Positions 16,619 to 25,134 of a stretch of 64,000 nt of DNA are shown piece by piece. The stretch is from assembly GCF_007992095.1 (NCBI RefSeq), contig NZ_BJZP01000020.1, forward strand, positions 24,651 to 88,650, read 5' to 3'. The stretch is from Paenirhizobium naphthalenivorans. GTDB lineage: Bacteria; Pseudomonadota; Alphaproteobacteria; Rhizobiales; Rhizobiaceae. The notes beneath the pieces are model-generated. The model worked only from the letters and a program-made list of their open reading frames with translations, had not been told where the DNA came from and searched no databases. The position numbers and the translations under genes were made by a program. Positions within the stretch are counted from its first letter, which is position 1. Each line of letters starts with the position of its first letter.

Positions 16619-17007
16619 ATGATCGCATGCGGAAACTTCTGATCGATCAGGCTCAGACCGGGAGCCCCATAATCTATAAGGAACTTGCAAGTCGTCTGGG
16701 GCTGGCTCCGCCACAGATGATTCACCGTGTGACGCAGGAACTTGAAATCCTCATGGCGGCTGATGTCGCAGCGACCCGGCCTTTGCTAGCAACACTGTGC
16801 GTAAGCAGGTTAAACCGGGGTCTGCCCGCGAGGGGCTTTTTCGCAGTAGCCGAGATGCTGGGCGTCTTTTCAGGCGATCCTGAAGGCCCGGAGGCCCGTG
16901 CGTTCTATAATCAAGAGTTTCAACGGGTGCTCATCTTCTATCGCCGATCAGACGCCGGTGCCTGCGCTGGTCGGTTTCAACAACCCGACCCTACCGATAA
17001 ACATTGA
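16612..17007 (+). CDS. Conserved hypothetical protein with winged-helix-like start
   Basis: This 131-residue product begins MLNDRMRKLLIDQAQTG and contains PIIYKELASRLGLAPPQMIHRV, which looks like a winged-helix DNA-binding segment. SRLNRGLPARGFFAVAEMLG and FYNQEFQRVLIFYRR follow. AGAGG precedes the ATG. Similar small proteins occur beside FmdE-like genes in denitrifiers as far as I recall. The C-terminal tail (after about residue 118) looks unlike the rest and may be altered. Confidence 0.6.
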   Translation: MLNDRMRKLLIDQAQTGSPIIYKELASRLGLAPPQMIHRVTQELEILMAADVAATRPLLATLCVSRLNRGLPARGFFAVAEMLGVFSGDPEGPEARAFYNQEFQRVLIFYRRSDAGACAGRFQQPDPTDKH

Positions 17008-17110
17008 TGGCAACCGCACCGGCGACGGTCCCTTCCAGGGAAACGAACGTTGCTGGGCCTTTCGGCATTCAAGCGTGGGGCGGTTTTTGCCACCATCGAC
17101 TCTGGAGTCG

Positions 17111-17127
17111 AAAAGAAGTATTCTAAA
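17111..17127. promoter_or_regulatory. Possible Irr-type iron control element
   Basis: AAAAGAAGTATTCTAAA contains AGAA-GTA-TTCT with a perfect TTCTAAA right arm, close to the ICE consensus TTTAGAA-N3-TTCTAAA bound by rhizobial Irr. It lies 238 nt upstream of the DUF488 gene. Apart from this, 17008-17364 holds nothing I recognise. Confidence 0.35.
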
Positions 17128-17364
17128 TATTACTTTTAAAGCGAGATTCCGCCACTTGAAGGTGCAACAGCGTCGCAGGTCTCAAAGCCGTGGCGATGTT
17201 GATCGTGTCTGTGTGTCCAGCAGGTTGAGCGACTTGCTCACATGCCGACCCTGCAGGCGGCATGGAGGTTTGGCAGGGACGTATCCATTCACGGGCGGTT
17301 CGATGGCCTGCAGGATGGGTTATTTTCGAAACTGGACTGCACAGTGAGCGCAGGAGGTTTGAAC

Positions 17365-17712
17365 ATGCTGGTGCGGATCAAGCGCATCTATGACGAACCC
17401 GAAGCGGAGGATGGCGAGCGTATTCTTGTCGATCGCCTTTGGCCACGCGGCTGCCGCAAGGAGAAAGCCAAACTGGATGCGTGGATGAAGGATGTCGCTC
17501 CTTCGGCGGAACTGCGACGGTGGTTCGACCACAAACCGGAACGGTGGGCGAAGTTTAAGGAGCGCTACCAGGCGGAATTGAAGGATAACCCGGCCCTTGA
17601 TGGCCTGAGAGAACGTGCGGCGACCAAGACCGTCACGCTACTCTACGGCTCGAGCAACCGGAACCTCAACCAGGCCGTGGTGCTTGCCGAGTTTTTGGCT
17701 GATCGTTGCTAG
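17365..17712 (+). CDS. DUF488 family protein
   Basis: The product is a 115-residue protein with the full DUF488 pattern: IKRIYDEPEAEDGERILVDRLWPRGCRKEKA, then LDAWMKDVAPSAELRRWF and a C-terminal TVTLLYGSSN motif. The family is widespread and has no firm biochemical role. ATG 17365 is supported by CAGGAGG 7 nt upstream; a longer frame to 17242 has no such support. Its end overlaps the convergent LysR gene by 4 nt. Confidence 0.9.
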   Translation: MLVRIKRIYDEPEAEDGERILVDRLWPRGCRKEKAKLDAWMKDVAPSAELRRWFDHKPERWAKFKERYQAELKDNPALDGLRERAATKTVTLLYGSSNRNLNQAVVLAEFLADRC

Positions 17713-18548
17713 TCCGCTCCTGCCGCAGCAACACGCAAGCCCTCCCTCAGCCGCCGCAGAAGGGACGGATCAGCTTTCTCGGAAGAGACTAGATAGGCCG
17801 GATAGGCAAAGGCCGGACTGTCGGGAACGATCTGCAAACGTCCATCCTCGAGGTGCCGCCGTATGAAGCCCTCGCGAAAGTATCCGGCGCCGCCGACTGC
17901 AAGGACGTAGTCAAGTGCGAGCGGGCCGTATCCGATGGAGACGGCCGGGCTTACGCTTTCAGGAAAAGTGGCACGAAGACTTGCAGCAAAGTCGGCACCC
18001 CAGTCAATTCCGATGAATTCCTTGCTGCCTGTCTGAGCCGGCGTTTGTGCAAACACCAGACGCTCCTCAAACAGCAGTTCGGCGACCAGTCCGGGCCGGC
18101 GGGGAGCACCGTAGATGACGGCGGCGTCGAGCCCGCCCTCCTGCATCACCGCCAGCAGATGCTCGCCCGTGTCGATCGCGGTGCGCACGGCAATATCCGG
18201 GCATTCGCGGCGCATCCAGAGGAGCCACTGGGAGAGCAAGGGGCTCCACAGGCTGAGTTCTGCGCCGAGGCTCACCAGAACCGATCGGCCCGGTGGAAGC
18301 GCCACGACATCCCGGGCTGTTTCCCAGACGCGAACCAGGCTTGAGGCGAAGGGGAGGAATTTCTCGCCAGCCGAAGTGAGCCTGGCACCAGCCTTGTTAC
18401 GCACAAATACAGGACGCTCCAGTTGTTCCTCCAGGACGCGGATACGAGCACTCACCGCCGTCTGCGAAATGTTGAGTGCCTCCGCGGCTCCGACAAAGGT
18501 GCCGGCTTTCACGACTTCCAGGAATGTACGAGCGATTGCATGGTCCAT
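17709..18548 (-). CDS. LysR family transcriptional regulator
   Basis: This is a 279-residue LysR protein. The N-terminal winged helix (about residues 5-60, AIARTFLEVVKAGTFVGAAE and SQTAVSARIRVLEEQLERPVF) is followed by a periplasmic-binding-protein-like effector domain. I use ATG 18548 (MDHAIARTF), since the longer frame to 18599 would cover the probable operator. It diverges from metB, which is the likely target along with its own promoter. The effector is unknown; a sulfur-amino-acid intermediate would fit the neighbour. Confidence 0.9.
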   Translation of the reverse strand: MDHAIARTFLEVVKAGTFVGAAEALNISQTAVSARIRVLEEQLERPVFVRNKAGARLTSAGEKFLPFASSLVRVWETARDVVALPPGRSVLVSLGAELSLWSPLLSQWLLWMRRECPDIAVRTAIDTGEHLLAVMQEGGLDAAVIYGAPRRPGLVAELLFEERLVFAQTPAQTGSKEFIGIDWGADFAASLRATFPESVSPAVSIGYGPLALDYVLAVGGAGYFREGFIRRHLEDGRLQIVPDSPAFAYPAYLVSSEKADPSLLRRLREGLRVAAAGAD

Positions 18549-18581
18549 GAGCTCTTGTCCGACGGAAATAAAAGCAAGAAA

Positions 18582-18600
18582 ATTGCGGTTAAACTGCAAT
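18582..18600. promoter_or_regulatory. Likely LysR binding site between lysR and metB
   Basis: ATTGC (18582-18586) and GCAAT (18596-18600) form an inverted repeat with a 9-nt spacer and fit the T-N11-A LysR box. The site lies 34 nt before the LysR start and 66 nt before metB. Confidence 0.55.
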
Positions 18601-18666
18601 AGATTTCATTTGTCACAACTAATCAATCCGACCATCATTGCGGCTAGAATATGAGGAGCAGCAATA

Positions 18667-19839
18667 ATGTCCGAGCGAAGGCCGGCTGAATTCCACCCGG
18701 AAACGATCGCCGCGGCATATGGTGTTGCCAGCGATACCGCTTTTGGCGCGGTGGCGCCGCCTCTTTACCTTTCCAGCACCTACGAGTTTGCCGGTTTCGA
18801 GGAGCCCCGTACCTACGATTATGGCCGTGTCGGCAATCCCACCCGGGATCTCCTGGCCGAGGCGATCGCCAAACTGGAGGGTGGCGCGGGTGCGGTAGTG
18901 ACACCGAGCGGCATGGCGGCGCTTGATCTTCTCATCGGTCGCCTCGCGGTTGGAAGCTTGGTCCTGGCGCCACACGATTGCTATGGCGGCACGATGCGGC
19001 TGTTGAACGCGCGCGCGCAACTCGGCCAGATCCGGCGCGCGCTGGTGGATCAGTCCGATATGGAGGCCTTTGAGGCGCAGCTTCGGGATCATCCGGCACT
19101 TGTCTTGATCGAGACCCCGAGCAACCCGCTTCTGCGGGTCGTTGATATCGCCATGCTTTCTGCCCGCGCAAGGAATGCAGGGGCGCGGGTGGTGGTCGAC
19201 AATACCTTTCTGTCTCCTGCGCGGCAGCAACCACTGTCGCTTGGCGCGGATTATGTCCTGCACTCGACGACGAAATTTCTCAACGGCCATTCCGACGTGA
19301 TTGCCGGTGCCGTGATTGCCGCAGAGGCGCAGGAGGTGAAGGCTTTGAAGCAGTGGGCCAATGTTACTGGTGCGATCGCCGCGCCGTTCGATTGTTGGTT
19401 GACGCTGCGGGGCCTTCGAACGCTATTCGCGCGCATGGCGGCTCAGGAACGCAATGCCATGCTGATCGCAGAACGGCTGCGGATCCATCCTGCGGTCGCT
19501 CGCGTGCATTATCCGGGTCTTGTCGATCATCCCGATCATGTCCTCGCCTGTCGGCAGCAGAGCGGTTTCGGCGCGATGATGAGCTTCGAGCTCGTGGGCG
19601 ACGTTCCCGCCGTGAAGCGCTTCGTGCGCGCGGTGCGCGGTTTTACGCTGGCCGAGTCTCTTGGCGGTGTTGAGAGCCTGGTGGCCCATCCCGCGACGAT
19701 GACCCATGCTGACATGGGGCCGGAAGCACGGGCCAATGCCGGCATTTGCGATGGACTTCTTCGGCTTTCGGTCGGCCTTGAACATATTGATGACCTTGTT
19801 GCGGGGCTTGAGGCCGGCCTGCAGGCAGCAGAAGGCTGA
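18667..19839 (+). CDS. metB: Cystathionine gamma-synthase/lyase family PLP enzyme
   Basis: This is a cytoplasmic trans-sulfuration enzyme using PLP. The 390-residue product shows TYDYGRVGNPTRDLLAEAIAKLEGG, the PLP phosphate-binding ATPSGMAA-type segment (VTPSGMAALDLL), IETPSNPLLRVVDI, VVDNTFLSP and the lysine site HSTTKFLNGHSDVIAG. C-terminal SLGGVESLVAHPATMTH and LRLSVGLEHIDDL are conserved. Family members (MetB, MetC, MetZ, CGL) are hard to separate by eye, so the symbol is tentative. A TA-rich stretch with AGGAGCAGCAATA before the ATG gives a good ribosome binding site. Confidence 0.85.
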   Translation: MSERRPAEFHPETIAAAYGVASDTAFGAVAPPLYLSSTYEFAGFEEPRTYDYGRVGNPTRDLLAEAIAKLEGGAGAVVTPSGMAALDLLIGRLAVGSLVLAPHDCYGGTMRLLNARAQLGQIRRALVDQSDMEAFEAQLRDHPALVLIETPSNPLLRVVDIAMLSARARNAGARVVVDNTFLSPARQQPLSLGADYVLHSTTKFLNGHSDVIAGAVIAAEAQEVKALKQWANVTGAIAAPFDCWLTLRGLRTLFARMAAQERNAMLIAERLRIHPAVARVHYPGLVDHPDHVLACRQQSGFGAMMSFELVGDVPAVKRFVRAVRGFTLAESLGGVESLVAHPATMTHADMGPEARANAGICDGLLRLSVGLEHIDDLVAGLEAGLQAAEG

Positions 19840-19853
19840 TAGGAGGATGCTTG

Positions 19854-20525
19854 ATGGTTGACGACGACGCTCCACGCTCCTTTGCCTCACCGGCTTGCTT
19901 CCTGCACGAGGTTGATCCTGTTTACGCGGGTTTGGCCAATCCACCGGACTTGACCGCCTGGGCAGACGTCAAGCTCTGGCGCACGAACGAGCGTCGCCGG
20001 TTGATTGCGGAGCGTCTGGCGGTCCCTGCCGAGGTTCGCATTGCGGCTGCAGAATCCATCGCGGCCTTGGTCCTAGCCGAGATCGGCAATGTCGAGGGCC
20101 GTATCGTCAGCGCCTATTGGCCATTCCGAGGGGAGCCTGACCTTCGTCCGCTGATGCAGGAGATCGTCAGGCAGGGAGGCCGTACGGCTTTGCCCGTGGT
20201 GATCGAAAAGGGACTACCGCTGGAATTCCATTTCTGGAAGGCGGGCCAGGCATTGTCGCGAGGGGTCTGGGGGATACCGGTTCCGGCCGAAAAGCGACCC
20301 TGCATTCCTGATGTGGTGATCGCGCCAGTCGTCGGCTACGATCATGGATGTTATCGGCTCGGCTATGGTGGAGGCTTCTTCGACAGGACCTTGGCTGCGA
20401 CGCAAGCCAGGCCTCAAGTGGTCGGCGCCGGCTACAGCGCAGGCCGGCTTTCGACGATCTACCCGCAAAAGCATGACCTTCCCATGGACATGGTCGTGAC
20501 GGAGTCTGGAATAGCGCGACGCTAG
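19854..20525 (+). CDS. 5-formyltetrahydrofolate cyclo-ligase family protein
   Basis: The product is a 223-residue protein. FRGEPDLRPLMQEIVRQG, ALPVVIEKGLPLEFHFW, a VVIAPVVGYDHGCYRLGYGGGFFDRTL core and the C-terminal YPQKHDLPMDMVVTESG are the 5-FCL signatures. The enzyme converts 5-formyl-THF to 5,10-methenyl-THF with ATP. ATG 19854 is chosen since AGGAGG (19841-19846) lies 7 nt upstream. A roughly 50-residue N-terminal extension precedes the usual domain start (DVKLWRTNERRRLI). It follows metB by 14 nt, so methionine and folate one-carbon metabolism are co-transcribed. Confidence 0.88.
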   Translation: MVDDDAPRSFASPACFLHEVDPVYAGLANPPDLTAWADVKLWRTNERRRLIAERLAVPAEVRIAAAESIAALVLAEIGNVEGRIVSAYWPFRGEPDLRPLMQEIVRQGGRTALPVVIEKGLPLEFHFWKAGQALSRGVWGIPVPAEKRPCIPDVVIAPVVGYDHGCYRLGYGGGFFDRTLAATQARPQVVGAGYSAGRLSTIYPQKHDLPMDMVVTESGIARR

Positions 20526-20685
20526 CTGGTCGTCTTTCCGATCGTGCCTATGCCAGCGGTCGCGTCAGAAGAAACGTGCCATTAGGGGGCGGATCGACGT
20601 GGCGGTCAACTGGCCAAGAAGTCGCTCCGACCGAACAACAACATACGAACCGTTGGTTCAATACGACGAACTTTAGGCAAGAGAG

Positions 20686-21054
20686 ATGGCGAGATTGGGC
20701 CCCACCAGCGCGCTATTCATTGAGCGCCATCTCGTCCCGGAGCTTAAGGCCTGGCGGGGAGAGATGTCCTTGGCTGGTGTTTTCTGGGTCTATGGTATCT
20801 TTGTGAGCGCCGAGCTCGCGATGCTGCATGTGATCGCCCTCTATCTCGACCAACTCTGGGTTCAGCAAGCTGCTATCCTTGCTTTTGCGCTATATACGCC
20901 CTGGATCCTTGTCGCCATCTGGCGCTGCGCCGGAAATGCCGCACCCTTCTGGGCCACCATGGTCAGGTGGCTGAACGTGGCTTGGGCTCTGAACACCGCA
21001 TTCATCTTGCTGTTTCTGCAGTTCGATCTGCTGTTGCGCTATGCGCAAGGATAG
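20686..21054 (+). CDS. Small membrane protein of unknown function
   Basis: The 122-residue product has three or four hydrophobic helices (about 30-52, 60-80, 95-116) and a polar N-terminus of 25 residues. AGAGAG precedes the ATG. No family is recognised. It stands alone between the 5-FCL gene and the cupin gene. Confidence 0.6.
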   Translation: MARLGPTSALFIERHLVPELKAWRGEMSLAGVFWVYGIFVSAELAMLHVIALYLDQLWVQQAAILAFALYTPWILVAIWRCAGNAAPFWATMVRWLNVAWALNTAFILLFLQFDLLLRYAQG

Positions 21055-21317
21055 GCAGGTCACAGGGAAGGCCGCTGCCCCATGTTGGTCGAACCTGAAA
21101 ATGTGGCCGTTTCAACTCGGGTGGCCTCTACAGCCAAGGGCGCGACTGCGTGAACGAGCTATCCCTTGCGCCATCTGTTCGGAGCGATCATTGTGCGGCA
21201 TCGGAAACTCTGTCGATCTGATACACGATCGACATTGCGTATTGGCCCAAAGATCTGAGCGCAAGACAGGCATCGTAGCGTATAGTCCCCGTGACTAATG
21301 GCGCAGGAGTGGCGGAA

Positions 21318-21713
21318 ATGGCAATGCAACACGTCCGGCCTGGTGAAGTTTTCGATCTGGCACCATCGAGTTCGAGCCCAGGGAATGAGTTCTCAGTCGC
21401 GATCGTCAAGACGAAGATGTTCGAAGCTGTGCGTCTCGTCGTTCTTTCCGGAACCTCTATAAAGGAACACAAGTTCGACGGTCCCATTATGCTGCAATGT
21501 CTGGAGGGACGTGTTTTGCTTGGCCTATCCGAGTGCACGCGCGAACTCTCGGATGGCCACTGGCTCTATCTTGACGGCGGCACCCCTCACTCGATCAGAG
21601 GAATTCAGGACGCGACTTTGCTGCTGACGATACTGTTCTCCCATCAGGACCGGACCATCGCCGGGCAAATCACCTGCTCACAAGACCGCAACCCGACGGT
21701 TACGGCGTCGTGA
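21318..21713 (+). CDS. Small cupin-fold protein
   Basis: The 131-residue product fits a single small beta-barrel cupin: VRLVVLSGTSIKEHKFDGPIML, CLEGRVLLGL, ELSDGHWLYLDGGTPHSIRG. The second motif keeps the His of GGTPHS, while the first motif has only one His (EHKF), so metal binding may be incomplete. ATG 21318 is preceded by AGGAG at 8 nt. It lies 66 nt before the CBS protein gene, suggesting a two-gene unit. Confidence 0.8.
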   Translation: MAMQHVRPGEVFDLAPSSSSPGNEFSVAIVKTKMFEAVRLVVLSGTSIKEHKFDGPIMLQCLEGRVLLGLSECTRELSDGHWLYLDGGTPHSIRGIQDATLLLTILFSHQDRTIAGQITCSQDRNPTVTAS

Positions 21714-21779
21714 CTGCGAGAATAGAACGCCAGGTGTCCCTTGGGCGAAGCACCAGGGAACTGGAAAAGGGAGGATGTA

Positions 21780-22223
21780 TTGAGAGTTGACAGCATACTG
21801 CAAGTGGCGCAAGAGCGGCTCGCCACCATCGGTGACGATGCTCTGTTGATAGACGCCGCCAGATTGTTGAACGGTCCACAGTTCAATCTCGTTGTCGTCT
21901 GCGATGGCAGCGGGAAGGCGGTCGGTGTAATCACCAAGACCGACGTGGTCAGCAGGATCAGCTATTGCACTGGATGCAGTTGCTCAATGCCGGCGACCCA
22001 GGTGATGACGACGGACATTGTGTCTTGCCGACCAAGCGATCTACTGAGCGATGTATGGTCTGCACTTAAGGTGCGTGGCTTGAAAAACGTTCCGGTTTTG
22101 GATCACCAGTCGGCACCGATTGGTGTTGCAAATGCGAGGGACGTGCTTCAATCGCTACTGCAAGATGTCGAATATGAAGAGAAGATGCTTCATGATTACG
22201 TGATGGGTGTTGGGTATAGATAG
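21780..22223 (+). CDS. CBS-pair protein with a Cys-rich insert
   Basis: The product is a 147-residue tandem CBS protein: CBS1 DDALLIDAARLLNGPQFNLV and VVCDGSGKAVGVITKTDVVSRI, CBS2 SCRPSDLLSDVWSALKVRGLKNVPVLDHQSAPIGVANARDVLQ. CBS pairs bind adenine nucleotides and regulate other proteins. The linker holds YCTGCSCSM, a CxxCxC cluster. I suggest a TTG start at 21780 with GGGAGG 5 nt upstream; a longer frame from 21741 lacks a good signal. The C-terminus ends in an acidic YEEKMLHDYVMGVGYR helix. Confidence 0.75.
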   Translation: MRVDSILQVAQERLATIGDDALLIDAARLLNGPQFNLVVVCDGSGKAVGVITKTDVVSRISYCTGCSCSMPATQVMTTDIVSCRPSDLLSDVWSALKVRGLKNVPVLDHQSAPIGVANARDVLQSLLQDVEYEEKMLHDYVMGVGYR

Positions 22224-22596
22224 AGGATATATGCCGCGTAGTCGGTGGTTCAAATGTTGGTCTGGATGTATCTCCGGGGCTCCCCGCTTTTTCGCTGAAG
22301 TCACTCCTGAGCCAGAGTCGGCCATATTGGCGCGCATCGCCGCGTCCTCTGCCGTAACCGCCTCCATCTGAGAACAATTGGCTGAACAACACGATGGGGT
22401 CAGCCGGCGCGCAACATGGTGATCGCAGCGGCTGCGCGGAGGATCAAAGAGGCGGATGTTGCGGCAATACTTTGTCTGGCTGTTCTGGCCGCCTTCAAAC
22501 TCCAATGCTCGGTATTGCCCTCACTGCCGCTCAAGGATCAATGATGCTGGCGATATCGTGATCGCCGCAATTCGGCAGAATACGTCTGCGAGTTCT
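22224..22596. other. Non-coding gap
   Basis: Between the CBS gene and the MOSC gene I see no supported reading frame, repeat or operator. Open frames here lack ribosome binding sites and family features. Confidence 0.5.
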
Positions 22597-23328
22597 TCAG
22601 GAGATCGCTTCCCTCGGCGCATTCAGGCGGGATCCCCAGTCCTCCACCTCACCGCTTTGCAGACGGCGCTCGGCCAGATTGCGCCAGCTTTCCGGGAGCC
22701 CGGAAAGGGCGGCAAAAGCGGTCAGAGCCGGGCGATTGAGCTTGTCGTTGTAGAATAGATCGGTGACCCGCGTCAGTGGCCAGTCAGGTGCGGGACGTTC
22801 CTCAAGTGAAGCATGGTCGCCCGCCTTGATCTGGTCCGGTTCTACGACGCGGAAATACCAGCCGGTGCGACCAGTCGTCTGCACCCGACGCGCCATGTCG
22901 GGCACCTCAAAGCGTATATTCAGTTTCCAGCAGGGCTGCCTGCCTTGGGAGACTTCCAGCAGTGTTGACCCAATCCGCCAGCGGTCTCCCAGACAAAGGT
23001 CAGCCTCGGTCGCGCCTTCGACCACCAGGTTTTCTCCGAAGCCGCCGGTTCGGAATTGATCTGCGGCTTCCGGAAGGTCCTGCGCCCATTTGGGATAGTG
23101 TGTTGCGCTATAGGCATGGATTGCCTTATCTGCACCGCCGTGATGGCGAAGATCCGCCTGTTCGTCACCTACCAGACCTAGCGCACTTGCCAGCAGCGGA
23201 GTTGTGACGGAGTGTTTGTCGATCGCCGACCGTGCTGTTCCTGGTCCAAAGGGCTTCGCTCGACCTATTCTGACTTCAGCAATCGCAAACTGCCTTATCC
23301 GAGTGGGCAATTCCGTCTCTCCGGTCAT
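22597..23328 (-). CDS. MOSC domain protein (YiiM-like)
   Basis: The product is a 243-residue MOSC protein. SAIDKHSVTTPLLASALGLVGDEQADLRHHGGADKAIHAYSATHY is the N-terminal core, GGFGENLVVEGATEADLCLGD follows, and SQGRQPCWKLNIRF contains the conserved Cys thought to handle sulfur or bind Moco. The C-terminal alpha-helical 3-alpha region is present, as in YiiM, which detoxifies N-hydroxylated compounds using Moco. ATG 23328 is picked by homology; ATG 23364 is possible. An operator sits 45 nt upstream, and Moco synthesis genes are in the window. Confidence 0.88.
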   Translation of the reverse strand: MTGETELPTRIRQFAIAEVRIGRAKPFGPGTARSAIDKHSVTTPLLASALGLVGDEQADLRHHGGADKAIHAYSATHYPKWAQDLPEAADQFRTGGFGENLVVEGATEADLCLGDRWRIGSTLLEVSQGRQPCWKLNIRFEVPDMARRVQTTGRTGWYFRVVEPDQIKAGDHASLEERPAPDWPLTRVTDLFYNDKLNRPALTAFAALSGLPESWRNLAERRLQSGEVEDWGSRLNAPREAIS

Positions 23329-23372
23329 GTGTAATCTCACAGTCGGTTTTGCAGAAACCTGCATTTGAGTTC

Positions 23373-23388
23373 TTTGCGTGAAGACAAA
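23373..23388. promoter_or_regulatory. NnrR/Dnr-type operator between MOSC and P450 genes
   Basis: TTTGCGTGAAGACAAA matches TTTG-N8-CAAA exactly. It lies in the divergent gap, 45 nt before the MOSC start and 60 nt before the P450 start, so it could control either or both. Confidence 0.6.
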
Positions 23389-23447
23389 GACCCTGCTCTC
23401 AACTGCTGCATTGTAGCCGCTGACCTGTGGTAGGGAAACTAAAACAA

Positions 23448-24644
23448 ATGACATCGGCAAATGGAAAGAAATCCGTCGTGGACGCATCTTCGGGTGAGCG
23501 CTGCTCTGACTGGGATCCCCGCAGCGCCGAGGTGCAGATCGACCAGATCCATGCCTATGATCATATGCGCAAAACCTGTCCGGTCGCCTACAGCGACTAT
23601 CTCGGTTGGTCCCTTTTCCGCCATGCCGATATTTTGCAGGTTCTCACCGATCACGAAACGTTCAGCAATGTTGTTTCACAGCACCCCTCGGTGCCCAACG
23701 GCATGGATCCTCCGCAACACACCGTCTATCGGCGGATGATCGATCCCTATTTCACCCAGGAACGGGTCGAAGCCTTCGAGCCCGAGTGTCGGCGGATAGC
23801 CGGCGATCTTCTCAAGGCGCTCAGGGACGCCCCATCCTTCGAGGCAATTGGCCTCCTTGCCGAGCCCTATGCCGTCCGCATCCAATGTAGCTTTCTCGGC
23901 TGGCCGCCGTTGCTGTATGAACCATTGCTTCAATGGGTGCACAAGAATCGCGAAGCGATGCGCGCCCGCGATACTGATGTCATGGCAGCCATAGCCCTGG
24001 AGTTCGACGGGCATATCCGTTCCCAGCTAGAATGGCGGGAAGAGGCCGGTGACGCCGCGCCGGACGACATCACCACCAGCCTCGTCCGTCAGACGATAGA
24101 CGGCAAGCGGCTCGAGCATGGCGAAATCGTGAGTATCCTGCGCAATTGGACGGTGGGTGAACTGGGTACCATTGCGGCTTGTGTGGGAATCGTCGTGCAT
24201 TTTCTTGCCGAAAACCCTGAGATTCAGACCCGGCTGCGCTTCGACCGGTCTGACCTTTCGCTGGCCATCGAGGAAATCCTGCGTCTGCACGGACCGTTGA
24301 TTTCGAATCGGCGAACGGCACTACGGCCCGTGATGATCCGCGGGCGTCGGATCGAAGCTGGGGAACGGATGACGGTGATCTGGGCTTCGGCCAATCGCGA
24401 CGCCCGGGTCTTCGAGGCTGCCGATCAGTATTGCCCCGAACGCGACCAGACACCAAACCTGCTTTACGGCGCGGGCATCCACATTTGTCCGGGTGCTGCT
24501 CTGGCGAGAATGCAGCTGAGGGTCATGATCGATGAACTGCTGCGCGCGATTGGGCCATTTTCGCAGGTGGCCGGCGACGGGCCTTTGCGGGCCGTCTATC
24601 CCGCAAGTGGCTTCGTGTCGGTTCTCCTGCAGTTTGACAGCTAG
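23448..24644 (+). CDS. Cytochrome P450
   Basis: The product is a 398-residue soluble bacterial P450. It has the heme-ligand loop LLYGAGIHICPGAALAR with Cys at about residue 347, EEILRLHGPL as the ExxR helix, and PPQHTVYRRMIDPYF near residue 87 (the C-helix). The I-helix reads NWTVGELGTIAACVG, lacking the usual acid-Thr pair, which suggests unusual O2 activation or a non-monooxygenase reaction. No ferredoxin or reductase gene is adjacent. ATG 23448 is chosen over a GTG at 23427 because GTAGGGAAAC precedes it. The substrate is unknown; the operator upstream suggests NO- or anaerobiosis-linked expression. Confidence 0.92.
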   Translation: MTSANGKKSVVDASSGERCSDWDPRSAEVQIDQIHAYDHMRKTCPVAYSDYLGWSLFRHADILQVLTDHETFSNVVSQHPSVPNGMDPPQHTVYRRMIDPYFTQERVEAFEPECRRIAGDLLKALRDAPSFEAIGLLAEPYAVRIQCSFLGWPPLLYEPLLQWVHKNREAMRARDTDVMAAIALEFDGHIRSQLEWREEAGDAAPDDITTSLVRQTIDGKRLEHGEIVSILRNWTVGELGTIAACVGIVVHFLAENPEIQTRLRFDRSDLSLAIEEILRLHGPLISNRRTALRPVMIRGRRIEAGERMTVIWASANRDARVFEAADQYCPERDQTPNLLYGAGIHICPGAALARMQLRVMIDELLRAIGPFSQVAGDGPLRAVYPASGFVSVLLQFDS

Positions 24645-24743
24645 GAGCGCGCGAAGGGTCGTGTTGCTTTGCCTGCTCTGGATCAAAAGCGGCGGGGATC
24701 TCGCTATGTTCAACCTGAAATATCTGCATAAGTGGAGAGAAAG

Positions 24744-25103
24744 ATGGGTATCGTCAAAAGGGTCGCCGCGAGGCTGGAGCGGCAGTCGCATCTGATGAGC
24801 GTGATGATGGAACGGCTGGGGGTCCATCCAGAGTTGGCCGGACAGGAGCAGTTCGGACTGAGCTTGGCGCGAGCGGTGAGAACTTGCCTTTTCTGTCGCC
24901 GCAGCGACGCCTGTGAAGCATGGCTTTCGCATTGCGATGGCCTACCGAAAGCGGGACCGGAATTCTGTGGCAACCGGCGCTTCTTCGGCGCCCACAACTT
25001 AGGGATGCCCCAGAACAAGCGTGATCAAAGGTCAGCTCCCCTGGATTCTAGGCCGGGCACCGCCGCACCGCTGGCCCGAAACGGGACGCGAGACGGCGGC
25101 TAG
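24744..25103 (+). CDS. DUF6455 family protein
   Basis: The 119-residue product has HLMSVMMERLGVHPELAGQEQ and a C-x2-C-x5-C pattern (RTCLFCRRSDACEAWL), with GPEFCGNRRFF further on, fitting the small Cys-containing DUF6455 family. GGAGAGAAAG precedes ATG 24744. It follows the P450 by 99 nt. Function is unknown; the four cysteines could bind a metal. Confidence 0.7.
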   Translation: MGIVKRVAARLERQSHLMSVMMERLGVHPELAGQEQFGLSLARAVRTCLFCRRSDACEAWLSHCDGLPKAGPEFCGNRRFFGAHNLGMPQNKRDQRSAPLDSRPGTAAPLARNGTRDGG

Positions 25104-25123
25104 TCAATGTCTCTCGCGTCCCG
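25082..25123. terminator. Bidirectional terminator hairpin
   Basis: CGGGACGCGAGA (25082-25093) and TCTCGCGTCCCG (25112-25123) form a perfect 12-bp stem with an 18-nt loop. It lies between the converging DUF6455 gene and cobT, with its left arm in the last DUF6455 codons. There is no clear T-tract. Confidence 0.6.
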
Positions 25124-25134
25124 CAAGGGTTCTG

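Noticed and set aside
21230..21260. TTGCGTATTGGCCCAAAG as another NnrR-like site
   Set aside because: The spacing between TTG and CAA is ten bases, not eight.
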